Of a DNA stretch of 29,192 nucleotides, positions 1-8,273 are shown in pieces. The notes under the pieces are model-generated. The model did not search any database, had not been told where the DNA came from, and worked only from the letters and a program-made list of their open reading frames with translations. The translations under genes and the position numbers were made by a program. Within the stretch, counting starts at the first letter, position 1; each line of letters starts with the position of its first letter. This stretch comes from Theodoxus fluviatilis (taxonomy: Eukaryota; Mollusca; Gastropoda; Cycloneritida; Neritidae). The stretch lies in the NCBI GenBank assembly GCA_034096865.1, contig JAWQFJ010017550.1, forward strand, positions 1 to 29,192, written 5' to 3'.

Positions 1-2
1 AT

Positions 3-503
3 CTGTCAAAAGTAGATCTCTTGAAGGGGTACTATGGGATTCCTTTGACGCAGAGGGCAAGGGAAATTTCAGCTTTCGTCACCCCATTTGGGCACTTTCA
101 GTACACTCGAATGCCTTTTGGGATGAAAAATGCCCCTGCCACCTTTCAACGTTTCATGTCAAGGGTTTTGAATGATGTTCCGGGGTGTCGAGTCTACCTC
201 GATGACATCACGGTCTTTTCAGACACATGGGAGGAGCACAAGAGACACATTCGAGCAGTTCTGCAAAGGTTGAGGGATGCCAACCTCAGTCCGAACTTAG
301 CAAAGTGCGAATTTGGGACAGCGTGCATCACATACTTGGGACACGAGGTCGGGCGGGGGCAACTGAAGCCAGTTCAGAGTAAGGTGGAGGTCATCAACAA
401 CTTCCCCGTACCTACCAAGAGGCGTGAAGTACGCCGTTCCCTTGGGATGGTGGGGTACTACCAACGTTTCTGCCCAAACTTCTCAAAGGTGGCAGAGCCA
501 TGA
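3..503 (+). pseudogene. Ty3/Gypsy retrotransposon reverse transcriptase (5'-truncated by window)
   Basis: Frame open from the window edge. It begins within RT motif A (SKVDLLKGYYGIPL, with the catalytic Asp). It then shows the Ty3/Gypsy hallmarks TPFG-FQYTRMPFGMKNAPATFQ and the catalytic box VYLDDITVFSDTW, followed by the thumb/connection signature LAKCEF-YLGHEVG and SLGMVGYYQRFCPNFSKVAEP. In the family this enzyme copies element RNA into cDNA. The frame ends at a TGA (501-503) exactly where the family continues into the P(L/M)T-LLK linker. That linker resumes one frame over from base 500, so a 1-nt deletion is the simplest explanation. RT residues look intact, but the gene is broken and cannot make a full polyprotein. 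Identity as Ty3/Gypsy RT is very secure. Confidence 0.95.
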
Positions 504-996
504 CTGAGCTCTTGAAGAATCACCTTCCTTTTCAGTGGGATGGCGGTTGCCAAAATGCTTTCGAAGAACTCAAGTCTCTCCTCAAGAATGCCCCAGTATT
601 GATGACACCCGACACTGAGAGACCCGTCGTTCTCGCCACTGATGCCAGCGATACTTGCATCGGGGCAGTACTCACGCAGGAGGATGCACATGGGTTAGAA
701 CACCCAGTGGCATACCTCTCCAGGAAACTTGATAAACACCAGAGGAACTACTCCGTGGTAGAAAAAGAGACTCTGGCGCTCTAGAACATTTTTCAGTCTA
801 TCTCAGGGCAATCTGTTTTCCCATCACCGTGAAGACCGATCACAATCCTCTGACCTTCCTACACCACATGCAGGGGAAGAATCAGAGACTGTTGCGCTGG
901 AGTCTGACCCTCCAGGAATATCCCTTGGACATTCGCCACATTAAGGGGACAGAGAATGTGGTTGCAGACTTCTTCTCTCGGTTGTGGGTAAAGTAA
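500..996 (+). pseudogene. Ty3/Gypsy RNase H domain, frameshifted, end of pol
   Basis: Continuation of the RT above. The first part, in frame with base 500, reads MTELLKNHLPFQWD, then the RNase H core LATDASDTCIGAVLTQ (catalytic DASD) and YSVVEKETLAL (catalytic Glu). It stops at a TAG (782-784). Similarity resumes in another frame with ALEHFSVYL, KTDHNPLTFL, the LLRW motif and HIKGTENVVADFFSRL, ending at TAA 994-996. The family has a VWAL-type linker at the junction, so about 10 nt appear deleted near 778-781. In the family RNase H removes RNA from the RNA:DNA hybrid. The frame stops a few residues after the NVVAD-SR motif and no integrase follows before the LTR, which is unusual for standard Ty3/Gypsy order. 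Confidence 0.93.
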
Positions 997-1316
997 GGCA
1001 AGATTGGGAAAAGTTGATTCTTGTCGGGTTGGGACTTGTACATGACAATTTTCATTTCAGTTTGGAGATGCACTTGGAAGGACCGGGTCAAGTCACTGAC
1101 CACTGCATGCTTCATATTTCTGATACTGTTGTGATTTGCTTATGATAAAGTTGCCACTTGTATTTGTCTGTCCTATCTCTAACTGTTTAAATGGCCAGCC
1201 TAGTACAGAAGCCCAGCCATAAAATAAAAATGAGTATTTGATTCTTATGATTCATTCCCTATGAGACTCAAGGGCGAAGAAGTGTGCACAAATTTTAAGT
1301 AACATTTTTTGTTTCC
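997..1316 (+). other. Spacer between pol and LTR, no gene seen
   Basis: About 320 bp between the pol stop and the polypurine tract. All frames are closed by frequent stops. I see no HHCC zinc finger, no DDE integrase motif and no chromodomain. It reads as the 3' untranslated part of the retroelement. Confidence 0.6.
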
Positions 1317-1327
1317 AAGGGGGGAGG
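1317..1327 (+). promoter_or_regulatory. Polypurine tract (plus-strand primer site)
   Basis: AAGGGGGGAGG sits directly before TGTGATGG. In LTR retrotransposons an RNase H-resistant purine run immediately 5' of the 3' LTR primes plus-strand DNA synthesis. Position and composition fit, and the following TG is the canonical LTR start. Confidence 0.75.
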
Positions 1328-1336
1328 TGTGATGGT

Positions 1337-1486
1337 CCCCCATCTGTGAGTTCAGCCAAGTGGATCAAGGGAATGAATAGAGAGGGCAGCGACTGTTATC
1401 CAGGCCCATCTGTGAACAAAGCCACTATGAAGTTAGGGTCACTGGAAGGGAAGGAATAGAGAAGGCAGCTATTGTTATCTAGAGAT
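1337..1486 (+). repeat. Imperfect duplicated motif in LTR U3
   Basis: Two copies begin with CCCATCTGTGA and share GGGAA(GG)AATAGAGA(G/A)GGCAGC and (C/A)TGTTATC. Copy 1 is about 66 bp. Copy 2 is about 84 bp and carries an extra GAAGTTAGGGTCACT-like insert. They lie immediately upstream of the TATA box, where U3 enhancer duplications are common in LTR elements. Confidence 0.6.
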
Positions 1487-1495
1487 CCCATGTGC

Positions 1496-1503
1496 TATAA
1501 AAG
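1496..1503 (+). promoter_or_regulatory. LTR TATA box
   Basis: TATAAAAG within the LTR, downstream of the duplicated U3 motif and upstream of the presumed R region. It matches the consensus and sits where an LTR Pol II promoter is expected. The mirror copy in the inverted arm ends just beyond this box. Confidence 0.5.
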
Positions 1504-1757
1504 CTGAACGAGTAAATATTGAGTAACCATACACATATGCTCGGAAAGGACACTCATTCTTATTTATGATCCCGTTTACAGATCACGATTATCTTAACTC
1601 AGCGCTGCGCAGCTGGGCGTCAAAGTGAGTACCCCCCAAAAATAAACTTGCAAAACGACTTTTTCCGATTCTTAAATTAATAAAATAATCGGATGCAATT
1701 GTATTTTGTAACACGAAAAGTCAAACGATAGCCCAACCATTTATCTTTACGACAACA

Positions 1758-2257
1758 TGCATTTTGAAGAGAAAACAAAAGAGTGTGTCTTCTACGGGCT
1801 TTGAAAGACAGGAGGCATTAACACGTTTTGCAGGCAAAAACGCTGGTTTTAAGGCCTTTTTTCACGGGTAACAGTGTGGTAATGGCCATATCTCAGCGTG
1901 TTTACAAGGTACAGCAATGCAACTTGGCAGTCATAAAAACAAGTCTATGCGCTAGACGCTCATAAACAATTATGTCAATACCTTAAACGTACAAGTGACT
2001 TCAAGCATCTTAAGGCGGTACTTTAAGGTCGGCGCTGAAACAAAAGTTATGAATGGGAAAATGTTGGGCTTCTGCATGCACATAAATAACGTTTCAAGGT
2101 ACCAACGTCTTAATTTTTTTAACTTCGAACCACAGGCTGAGCGCATGGACAAGTTTGAAATTGGGGTTATGTTTTTTTCGTTTCATGATAGAGACTCGTT
2201 CTTTATGCTTTGTTAAAGTCAGACAGCTCTTCCCCTAAACATTGTCAGATGTAAACA
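1758..2257. other. Spacer between inverted LTR-like arms, no gene seen
   Basis: About 500 bp of AT-rich DNA flanked by the inverted 265-bp arms. The longest frames are about 60-73 codons, overlap on both strands and resemble nothing recognisable. It could be retroelement internal sequence or the middle of a foldback element. I see no primer-binding site next to either arm. Confidence 0.4.
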
Positions 2258-2522
2258 TGTTGTCTTAAAGATAAATGGTTGGGCTATCGTTTGACGTTTC
2301 GAGTTACAAAATACTGTTGCATCCGATTATTTTATGAATTTAAGAATCGGAAAAAAGTCGTTTTGCAAGTTTATTTTTGGGGGTACTCACTTTGACGCCC
2401 AGCTGCGCAGCGCTGAGTTACGATAATCGTGATCTGTAAACGGGATCATAAATAAGAATGAGTGTCCTTTCCGAGCACATGTATATGGTTGCTCAATATT
2501 TAATCGTTCAGCTTTTATAGCA
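2258..2522 (-). repeat. Inverted copy of the LTR R-U5 segment
   Basis: The reverse complement matches 1493-1757 nearly base for base, from TGCTATAAAAGCTGAACG through the AACTCAGCGCTGCGCAGC core to AAGACAACA, with scattered mismatches and a few small indels. Arm length is about 265 bp on each side. Explanations: a second 5'-truncated LTR inserted in opposite orientation, or a foldback/MITE whose arms are LTR-derived. There is no obvious target-site duplication outside the arms. Confidence 0.85.
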
Positions 2523-2790
2523 AATTTTCGTACCGCCACTTAACTTTTTGTGAGTAGTGTATTTTATGCCTTAAGATATAGGGAACAAAACTTAGTAAAC
2601 AGGCAAGCTCTCTTAACTGTATAGGTTTATGATAACCAAGATTTGAATATAGCAAACGTGTACAAATCTTGTGCATTGATTCGTGGTCACATGAAATGTA
2701 CAAGTCTTGTCAACTGTCTGAGCTCATAGAAACCAAGATAAGAGTATAATTGAGGGGTGTATTTGTGTTTGAGTCATGTTAACACCTGTA
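2523..2790. other. AT-rich DNA, nothing recognised
   Basis: No long frame, repeat or motif that I can name. Confidence 0.4.
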
Positions 2791-3432
2791 AGATTATCCT
2801 TCCAGGTTTACTGGAGGTTCTACAGACTTTATCTGTCTGTGTGTGTGTCTGTCTGTCAGTCCCGACTGAACGGCTGATTTCTCAAAAACTACTGAACGGA
2901 TTTCCTTGATATTTTGCACACTTACTGGAAGTTGGGTCCGATTGAATGTATCAAATTTTCAGAATCGAGGTTTGAAAAGAAAGTGGTCTTTTAAGGTCGT
3001 AAACTCGGAAGCACCTCCCTAAATAGTCAATTGATGGAATGGCAAAATTGCAAAATTGTGACGTCATCAGTAACGTGACGTAATATTATGTGTATCTCTG
3101 CCTGTCAGGCTCGACTTAACAGCTGATATCTCAAAAGCTGCTGGACGGATTTCCTTGACATTTTGCACACTTACTGGAAGTTAGGTCCGATTGAATGTGT
3201 CAAATTTTCAGAATCGAGGTTTGAAAAAAAGTAATTTATTTAGGTCGTAATCTCGAAAGCACCTCCCTAAATAGTCAATTGATGGAATAGCCTAATCGAG
3301 TCAAACAGAGTGATCTTTTCTTACTTTCACAAAACAGTGGCTTCTTCGTATGTTGAACGTCTACCAGCAGATGCAAAAAAGCGGTAATACGAGAAGATTA
3401 TCCCTCCAGGTTTACTGGAGATCCTACAGACT
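2791..3432. repeat. Two 249-bp direct repeat units bracketed by a 38-bp direct repeat
   Basis: Units at about 2835-3041 and 3084-3289 share CTGTCAG-CTCGACT-AACAGCTGAT, ACGGATTTCCTTGA, ATTTTGCACACTTACTGGAAG, CAAATTTTCAGAATCGAGG and the ending CCTCCCTAAATAGTCAATTG. The offset is 248-249 bp. A separate string, AGATTATCC(T/C)TCCAGG then TTTACTGGAG, occurs at 2791 and again at 3395, so it brackets the pair. This looks like a dispersed non-coding repeat present in tandem. No coding potential is seen. Confidence 0.75.
3337..3399 (+). pseudogene. Degenerate fragment of conserved 'YVERLPA..KKRYYEK' protein (copy 1)
   Basis: Reads (V)ASSYVERLPADAKKR-stop-YEKI. The same peptide occurs intact at 5475. 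Here the start ATG is GTG and the first Tyr of RYYEK is a TAA stop (3385-3387). Homology ends at the AGATTATCC repeat. From memory the motif resembles the N-terminus of an expanded family of uncharacterised invertebrate proteins that often carry SWIM-type or YqaJ-like recombinase domains. That link is an inference. Confidence 0.45.
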
Positions 3433-3960
3433 GTATTTTTGCGATAAGCATGACGACGGATTGTGCATTTTTCTGAGGTACCATACGAAGGATTTAGATC
3501 ATTTTCGAATAGGCCTACTGGCCGCGGGAACAGAATGTAATGTGATTGCCGCTGGTCACTTCAGCTGCTTCGCAACCAAAATTTCACTTACATTTAAAGA
3601 GATATTGTTCATATGTACAGAATCAATGATTATATATGTTTTTGTGTGGTTTGGTTGTGTGGTTTTGTTTTGTTTCTTCAGAAAATTCCAATCGCTTTCG
3701 CTAGCGATAAGCGTCTTGTAGGCCAGTCCATTGTTGAAACACTCCCCCCCCCCCCCCCCCCCCCAACCTCTCAATCTATTTTTAGACCGCTGCAGTTTGA
3801 ATGGCACAGCTTGCCAATTTGGAATGTTCCGACGGGGGGAATGGGTTTAAGTACTTCACAACAGGAAAAAAACAAACAAGTAATTCGTTCTACACCCTCA
3901 AGGCCCCATCCCCTTCAAATGAATAATTACTGTACAAAGATTATGTTTGACTTATGTGTT
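3433..3960. other. Low-information DNA with a 21-C homopolymer
   Basis: No supported gene. Frames of 80-120 codons on both strands cross the C run at 3744-3764 and have no recognisable domain. The rest is AT-rich with T runs. Confidence 0.5.
3744..3764 (+). repeat. Poly-C run (21 C)
   Basis: An uninterrupted run of 21 C. It can form i-motif DNA on this strand and G-quadruplex DNA on the other. Its length is also prone to sequencing error. Confidence 0.9.
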
Positions 3961-4296
3961 TAATGTCAGTTAGCCTAGTTGAGTGTTTTGTTTTATTGTT
4001 TGTTTCAATGTTTTTTGTTCAGTAGTTTGTCTTGTCTGTAATCATGTATTTTGTAATGTTTGTTTGCTTTTCTATATCTTAATGTCAGTTAGCCTAGTTG
4101 AGTGTTTTGATTTATTGTTTGTTTCAATATTTTTTCTTCAGTAGTTTGTCTTGTCTGTAATAATGTATTTTGTAATGTTTGTTTGCTTTTCTATATCTTA
4201 ATGTCAGTTAGCCTAGTTGAGTGTTTTGATTTATTGTTTGTTTCAATGCTTTTTGTTCAGTAGTTTGTCTTGTCTGTAATAATGTATTTTGTAATT
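3961..4296 (+). repeat. 119-bp tandem repeat, about 2.8 copies
   Basis: TAATGTCAGTTAGCCTAG begins at 3961, 4080 and 4199, an exact 119-bp period. Copies differ at only a few positions (for example TTTTGTTTTATT versus TTTTGATTTATT). The third copy breaks off at GTAATT. The T-rich strand is the plus strand and it leads directly into a splice-acceptor-like site at 4307. Confidence 0.93.
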
Positions 4297-4307
4297 TTGT
4301 AACACAG

Positions 4308-4369
4308 ATTTCTTGCAACAGTCCGGCCCAGACCTTGATGTCTCATCTGATGATGCAGTGGTTCTGTAG
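4308..4369 (+). CDS. Candidate terminal coding exon (19 residues plus stop)
   Basis: After AACACAG (4301-4307) the frame reads FLQQSGPDLDVSSDDAVVL and stops at TAG 4367-4369. Entry would be in phase 1, with the first codon completed by an upstream exon. The acidic, Ser/Asp-rich C-terminus and balanced composition contrast with the AT-rich surroundings. A poly(A) signal lies 150 bp downstream. The upstream T-rich 119-bp repeats could act as a polypyrimidine tract. No upstream exon can be linked, so host gene versus transposon gene is open. It may also be chance. Confidence 0.3.
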
Positions 4370-4517
4370 AGTCACTAGACAGTGTAGAGTATATAGTATA
4401 ACCACCCGCCCAACACACAAATTCCAGGTGATGCTTTGTTTGGCTGTATTTCAGGAAATAGGCTTTTGTGATATGTCATACATGTGTCTTGTGTGTTCAT
4501 AACATTAACACCATCAC

Positions 4518-4523
4518 AATAAA
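4518..4523 (+). terminator. Poly(A) signal AATAAA
   Basis: AATAAA followed by a GT/T-rich stretch (GTTGTATGTTT, GTGTAGTTTTTATTTTG), the expected layout of a cleavage/polyadenylation site. It lies 150 bp after the stop of the candidate terminal exon. Confidence 0.4.
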
Positions 4524-5253
4524 GTTGTATGTTTATATATATCATGTGTAGTTTTTATTTTGTTAATTTCTCATCTTATACTTCAACTGTTGTCAAAATA
4601 ATGCACAGTCCACTTCAAATCACAATGCACTAAAAGACAATGAAAGAAAGTAAGAGACAGAGCAACATTAAAAAAAATTATAGGAAAGCTTCATTTTTAG
4701 CGAACGTGCTTGTTTTACATTTCGACAAATCAGAAAACATTTAAATAATTATGCAAATTCGTGTAATCACAATTTACATATTTTTAAATGTATTTTCATG
4801 GATGGAATTATTGTACATTGATAAAATGCCAGTTATATGCCAGGATACTGCATATTATTTTGTGTCCTTTCAAGAAATTTGAAACAAGCGTAAAATGTAT
4901 GCAAATGTTATGCAAATTAGCAAATAATTATTTAGTTATGTCATTTTTGATGGCGCCATTGGATTTGGTTGAATTCTTTCCGTGGGTGTGTGAATCTTTA
5001 TGAATATACTCCAATAAATGCAAGAATGACACTAAGAAATGTATTATTTCCTTGTTTTGACTGGTGGCATCCCAAATCTGGGGGTCTTCACAAATCCTAC
5101 GAAATATTTTTGGCCTTTGAATTACCATAACTTTGGTTCTAATTACCGATTTCCAAAATTCAAATTGCATTGTGATTAGATCAATGAGTACTATAACTAT
5201 AACGTAAAGTTATAATCATTTGGTACATTTGGAAAAAAAGGTCGGGCATTGGA
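4524..5253. other. AT-rich DNA, no gene seen
   Basis: About 730 bp. Frames of 71-80 codons on both strands have no recognisable motif and AT-driven composition. Confidence 0.5.
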
Positions 5254-5442
5254 GTGCCTGCCTCTCCTTCTCCCACCTGGTACGGCACCTTGCAGGATGG
5301 TCTTGGCCAGCCCACTGCCTCTTGACACGTGACCGTACTACTTCAGCTTTCTGATTTTCACGATTGAGAGCAGGTCTTCGTACTGTCCAATTGCTCTCCT
5401 GATCCTGTTGCTGACTTCCTCATTCGTGACATGATCTTTATA
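5254..5442 (-). pseudogene. Non-LTR retrotransposon ORF2 C-terminal remnant
   Basis: On the minus strand the frame reads YKDHVTNEEVSNRIRRAIG, then YEDLLSIVKIRKLK, a stop in place of the usual Trp (codon 5338-5340), YGHVSRGSGLAKTILQG and GGRRRGR. This is the conserved RxRKL(R/K)W(Y/F)GHV...KTILQG...GRRRGR tail found after the reverse transcriptase in many animal LINEs. TGG changed to TAG inactivates the copy. Homology stops near 5254, before the RKRWEDN-type ending. The left edge abuts AT-rich DNA and the right edge lies about 32 bp from the YVERL fragment copy 2. Confidence 0.75.
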
Positions 5443-5474
5443 TGAGATGTTCAAAATCTTGCGGCAGCAAAACA

Positions 5475-5633
5475 ATGGCTTCTTTGTATGTTGAACGTCT
5501 ACCAGCAGTCGCAAAAAAGCGGTACTACGAGAAGATTAGTGACGTTGATGGGTTAGATCCGTATGAAATACCAAACAGTTCGTGCTATCATCCATTTTTC
5601 TACAATTTACATTGCAAAATACGAACCAATTGA
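5475..5633 (+). pseudogene. Fragment of conserved 'YVERLPA..KKRYYEK' protein (copy 2)
   Basis: Starts at ATG 5475 and reads MASLYVERLPAVAKKRYYEK, ISDVDGLDPYEIPNS, then unrelated residues to a stop at 5631-5633. The first ~37 residues match the N-terminal block of a multicopy invertebrate protein family as I remember it (KRYYEK-GLDPYEIP). The expected continuation after DPYEIP is missing, so this is a truncated N-terminal piece or one exon with its donor lost. It shares about 65 bp with copy 1 at 3337. No function is proposed for the fragment itself. Confidence 0.5.
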
Positions 5634-5684
5634 GTTTACGGAAAAGAACGTTATAAATGCTTTACAAACACTCAGCGATATCAG

Positions 5685-5885
5685 TTTTCAATGGCACATT
5701 TGGTAGAGCATTGGACTCTTGGTCATGCGTGACCAGGTTCGATTCTGCGCTGAAACTTTTTTTGGTCTCTTTTTCGAGAGGTTGTGGGTTCCAACCCGAC
5801 CTGGTGTTTTGTGTTTTTGTGTGTGTGTGTGTGTGTTTTCCCCCTCTTTTCTCGAGAGGCTGCGGGTTCGAACCCGATTTTTTAA
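5685..5885 (+). mobile_element. tRNA-derived SINE with three B-box-like elements
   Basis: TGGCACATTTGGTAGAGC (5692-5709) fits a Pol III A box. GGTTCGATTCTG (5736-5747) fits a B box. The spacing and the GGACTCTTGGTC anticodon arm look like tRNA-Lys(CTT). A CGAGAGG(T/C)TG(T/C)GGGTTC-AACCCGA motif, itself B-box-like, follows twice (about 5774-5801 and 5851-5878), separated by a T/GT-rich stretch. No tRNA gene is called because the acceptor stem is absent. Confidence 0.6.
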
Positions 5886-5995
5886 AATGCCAAAACCTGG
5901 AGGTTCAGCGCCAGCGGTTTTTATCATATTATCCATGAATGTTTCTCATCAATTTGTATATGCAATGGGCTGCTCGCCTCAATTCAGTTCGACTT

Positions 5996-6756
5996 AACTC
6001 CACTCCACTCCACTCTACTCCACCCCACCCCACCCCACCCCACCCCACCTCACCCCACCTCACCCCACTCCACTCCACTCCACTCCACTCCACTCCACTC
6101 CACTCCACTCCACTCCACTCCACTCCACTCCACTCCACTCCACTCCACTCCACTCCACTCCACTCTACTCTACTCCACCTCACCCCACTCCACTCCACTC
6201 CCCTCCCCTCCACTCCACTGCACCCACTCCACTCCACTCCACTCCACTTCCCACCACTCCACTCCACTCCACTCCACCCTACTCCAATCCACTCCACCCC
6301 ACCCAACCCACTCCACTCTACTCCACCCCACTCCACTCCACTTCACTCCAATCCACTCTACTCCACCCCACTCCACTCTACTCCACTCTAATCCAATCCA
6401 ACCCACCCCACTCCACTCCACTCCACTCCACTCCACTTCACTCCACTCCAATCCACTCTTCTCCACCCCACCCTACTCCTCCACTCCACTCCAATCCACT
6501 CCACTCCACTGCACCTCACTCCACTCCACTCCACTCCATTCCACTCCACTCCACTCCAATCCACTCCACTCCACTTCAATCCACTCCACTCCAATCCACT
6601 CTACTACACCCCACCCGACTCTACTCCACTCCACTGCACTCCACTTCACTCCACTCCACTCCACTGCACCCCAACCCACTTCACTCCACTCCACCCAACT
6701 CCACTCCACTGCACTGCACTGCACTCCACTCCACTCCACTCCACTCCACTCCACTC
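5996..6756. repeat. (CCACT)n pentanucleotide satellite
   Basis: About 150 units of CCACT/ACTCC, with variants CCACC, CTACT, CAATC and GCACT. Purest at 6065-6165, more divergent to the right. The minus strand is (GGAGT)n. Frames of 68-150 codons here come only from the lack of stop trinucleotides. Towards the right end CTCCACTGCACTCC appears, the complement of a word used throughout the 9.8-13.9 kb array. Confidence 0.97.
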
Positions 6757-7442
6757 TTGCTCAGGCCAGCCGAGGAGCACACTTCACATCGCTCTCCACG
6801 TTTCTGCATCTCCCACAGTTGGAGTTGAGTAAAATGACAGTGACTGGACTTCCAGCCAGTGCAGAGGGTGCACTCTCAGCATAGCTTGATACGGAGACCT
6901 TGACTTGGTGGAAAGTTACCTGCACTGCACGACGCGCCGCTCAGTCGTGCACCGCTTCACTCAAGGTCAGCCATCACCGGACAGCGACAGCGCTCGTGAC
7001 AGGGGGAGACGTAACCCGCCAGCGCAGCTCTCGCTCACTCGCTCACGCATGCACACACGCGTGCATGCATAATTGCGCGTACGCACATATGCACGCACTT
7101 GGTGATTGTTTGGTGTTTGTTCTCCTATTCATACCTACCCTTCCCTGTCCCCCATAATGTGCTGTCGTCAAGGCTTTCATAGCATTTCTTTACCAGATAC
7201 AGGGATCAGCGACGACTGCATCTAAGTAAGGAGACGGGGATGGGGGGAGCGGGGGTTGGTGGGGGTGAAATATGGGGTGTAGGGACTGAGGGAGAGCGTT
7301 GTGGGAGGACTGCAGCAGGCTGTCAATCACAAAAAGACAACGGTAGTGGGCGTCATCCGAGACCTGCAAAGTAGAGAATGGAGGACACAAAAATGGGTGG
7401 AGGGCGGCTGAGTCAGCAGACGACAGGGGGCTGGCAGACTGT
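6757..7442. other. Mostly unique DNA, no gene seen
   Basis: Balanced-composition sequence between the pentamer array and a promoter-like patch. Frames are short (85-89 codons) and unremarkable. It includes an alternating purine-pyrimidine stretch at 7045-7098, and on the minus strand at 7330-7363 a short Ig-like string after a good acceptor (see findings). Confidence 0.5.
7045..7098. other. Alternating purine-pyrimidine, Z-DNA-prone stretch
   Basis: GCATGCACACACGCGTGCAT followed by GCGCGTACGCACATATGCACGC is almost continuous alternating RY, rich in CG and CA steps. Such sequence is a textbook candidate for left-handed DNA under negative supercoiling. Confidence 0.5.
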
Positions 7443-7594
7443 GATTGGCGTGTCCCCACCTCTCTGCAGCGATAAAACGGGGATTGCCCTCCCCCTGTAG
7501 AGCAGAGCTCGAGGCCTTCTACCCGACTTCACCACCTCTAGCCAGTCTCCCTGTCCTCTCCCATCTGGGCTCTGCAACTTCCTGAACCGCACAG
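7443..7594 (+). promoter_or_regulatory. Candidate Pol II promoter and non-coding first exon
   Basis: ATTGG (inverted CCAAT) at 7443-7447, GATAAAAC as a TATA-like box at 7471-7478, and then about 100 bp of GC-rich, pyrimidine-rich sequence ending ACCGCACAG|GTAACT, a good splice donor at 7594/7595. The spacing suits CCAAT-TATA-exon-donor. There is no ATG in a good context before the donor, so the exon would be untranslated. Chance assembly of short motifs is possible. Confidence 0.25.
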
Positions 7595-8273
7595 GTAACT
7601 ATGCAGCAGTCTGCGACATTTCCCCCTGCCAGAAGCCACTGCCTGTGTTGGCTGAAACATCGCTTTCATTGGAGGCCATTGTGTCAGTGTTGTGAATCAG
7701 AATGTGAGTTTGAGTCAACTGCTAGTTTTAAAACACTGATTTCCTGTTCTTGTGAAACACTATGAGGAGTGTGCGCTACTTGTCTGGGTCTGAAAAAACA
7801 TGACCAGGTAGAATACTTATTTTGTATTCTCATAGACATATGTAACCTACTAACGACTTACTACACGCAGACGTTTGAATATTTTAGCAATCTTCAGACC
7901 AAATTACGGGCTAGAATTTTTCTTGTGATGTCATTTCGAGGACCAATCCTCAAATTAAGATCCACATTTGATCTGCGCTGGAATTTGACTTTGGGGAGAA
8001 AGTGAAAGACCTGTTGTGTAAGACGTCCTTGTGGCGTCTCAACTCTTACTTCTCTTGTGACATTGGGGACACAGCAACTCTACAGAACACAGACGCTGTC
8101 TCTGTCTCAGCAGACACGGCCAAGCCAAAACTCCGGTAACTGCTTTCTCCCCAGTTGTTGTGCTATTCTAGATTTTGGAATTTCGAACTGTAATTTTCGT
8201 CAGTGACACTCGTTTTGTCGGACTGTGACAGACCGAACACTTTCGTTTCGACACTGTCTTCCCCCCCAATCAG
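7595..8273. other. Unique DNA, no firm gene; weak exon-like piece at 8096-8135
   Basis: CTCTACAG (ending 8095) and CTCCG|GTAACT (8135/8136) bracket a 40-nt exon-like piece. The remaining frames, including one of 78 codons at 7769, look random. Confidence 0.35.

Larger units (their letters stand above)
1328..1757 (+). mobile_element. 3' LTR of the Ty3/Gypsy element
   Basis: Starts TGTGATGG right after the polypurine tract and probably ends ...GACAACA at 1757. The end is inferred because the inverted partner at 2258-2522 stops matching within two bases of that CA. Inside are a U3 with two imperfect direct repeats (about 1337-1402 and 1403-1486), a TATA box TATAAAAG at 1496-1503, and an AT-rich R-U5 with several AATAAA-like strings. 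The 5' LTR is outside the window. The 3' boundary is uncertain by some tens of bases. Confidence 0.6.

Noticed and set aside
500..503. Programmed ATGA stop-start overlap between RT and RNase H
   Set aside because: The family has one continuous frame here and a second break follows near 781, so decay by small deletions is simpler.
1970..2216. Two overlapping 60-73-codon frames in the loop between the inverted arms
   Set aside because: On opposite strands over the same bases, no motif, AT-driven composition.
5692..5760. Functional tRNA-Lys gene
   Set aside because: A and B boxes and a CTT-like anticodon arm are present, but the acceptor stem does not pair and the B box is imperfect, so SINE is preferred.
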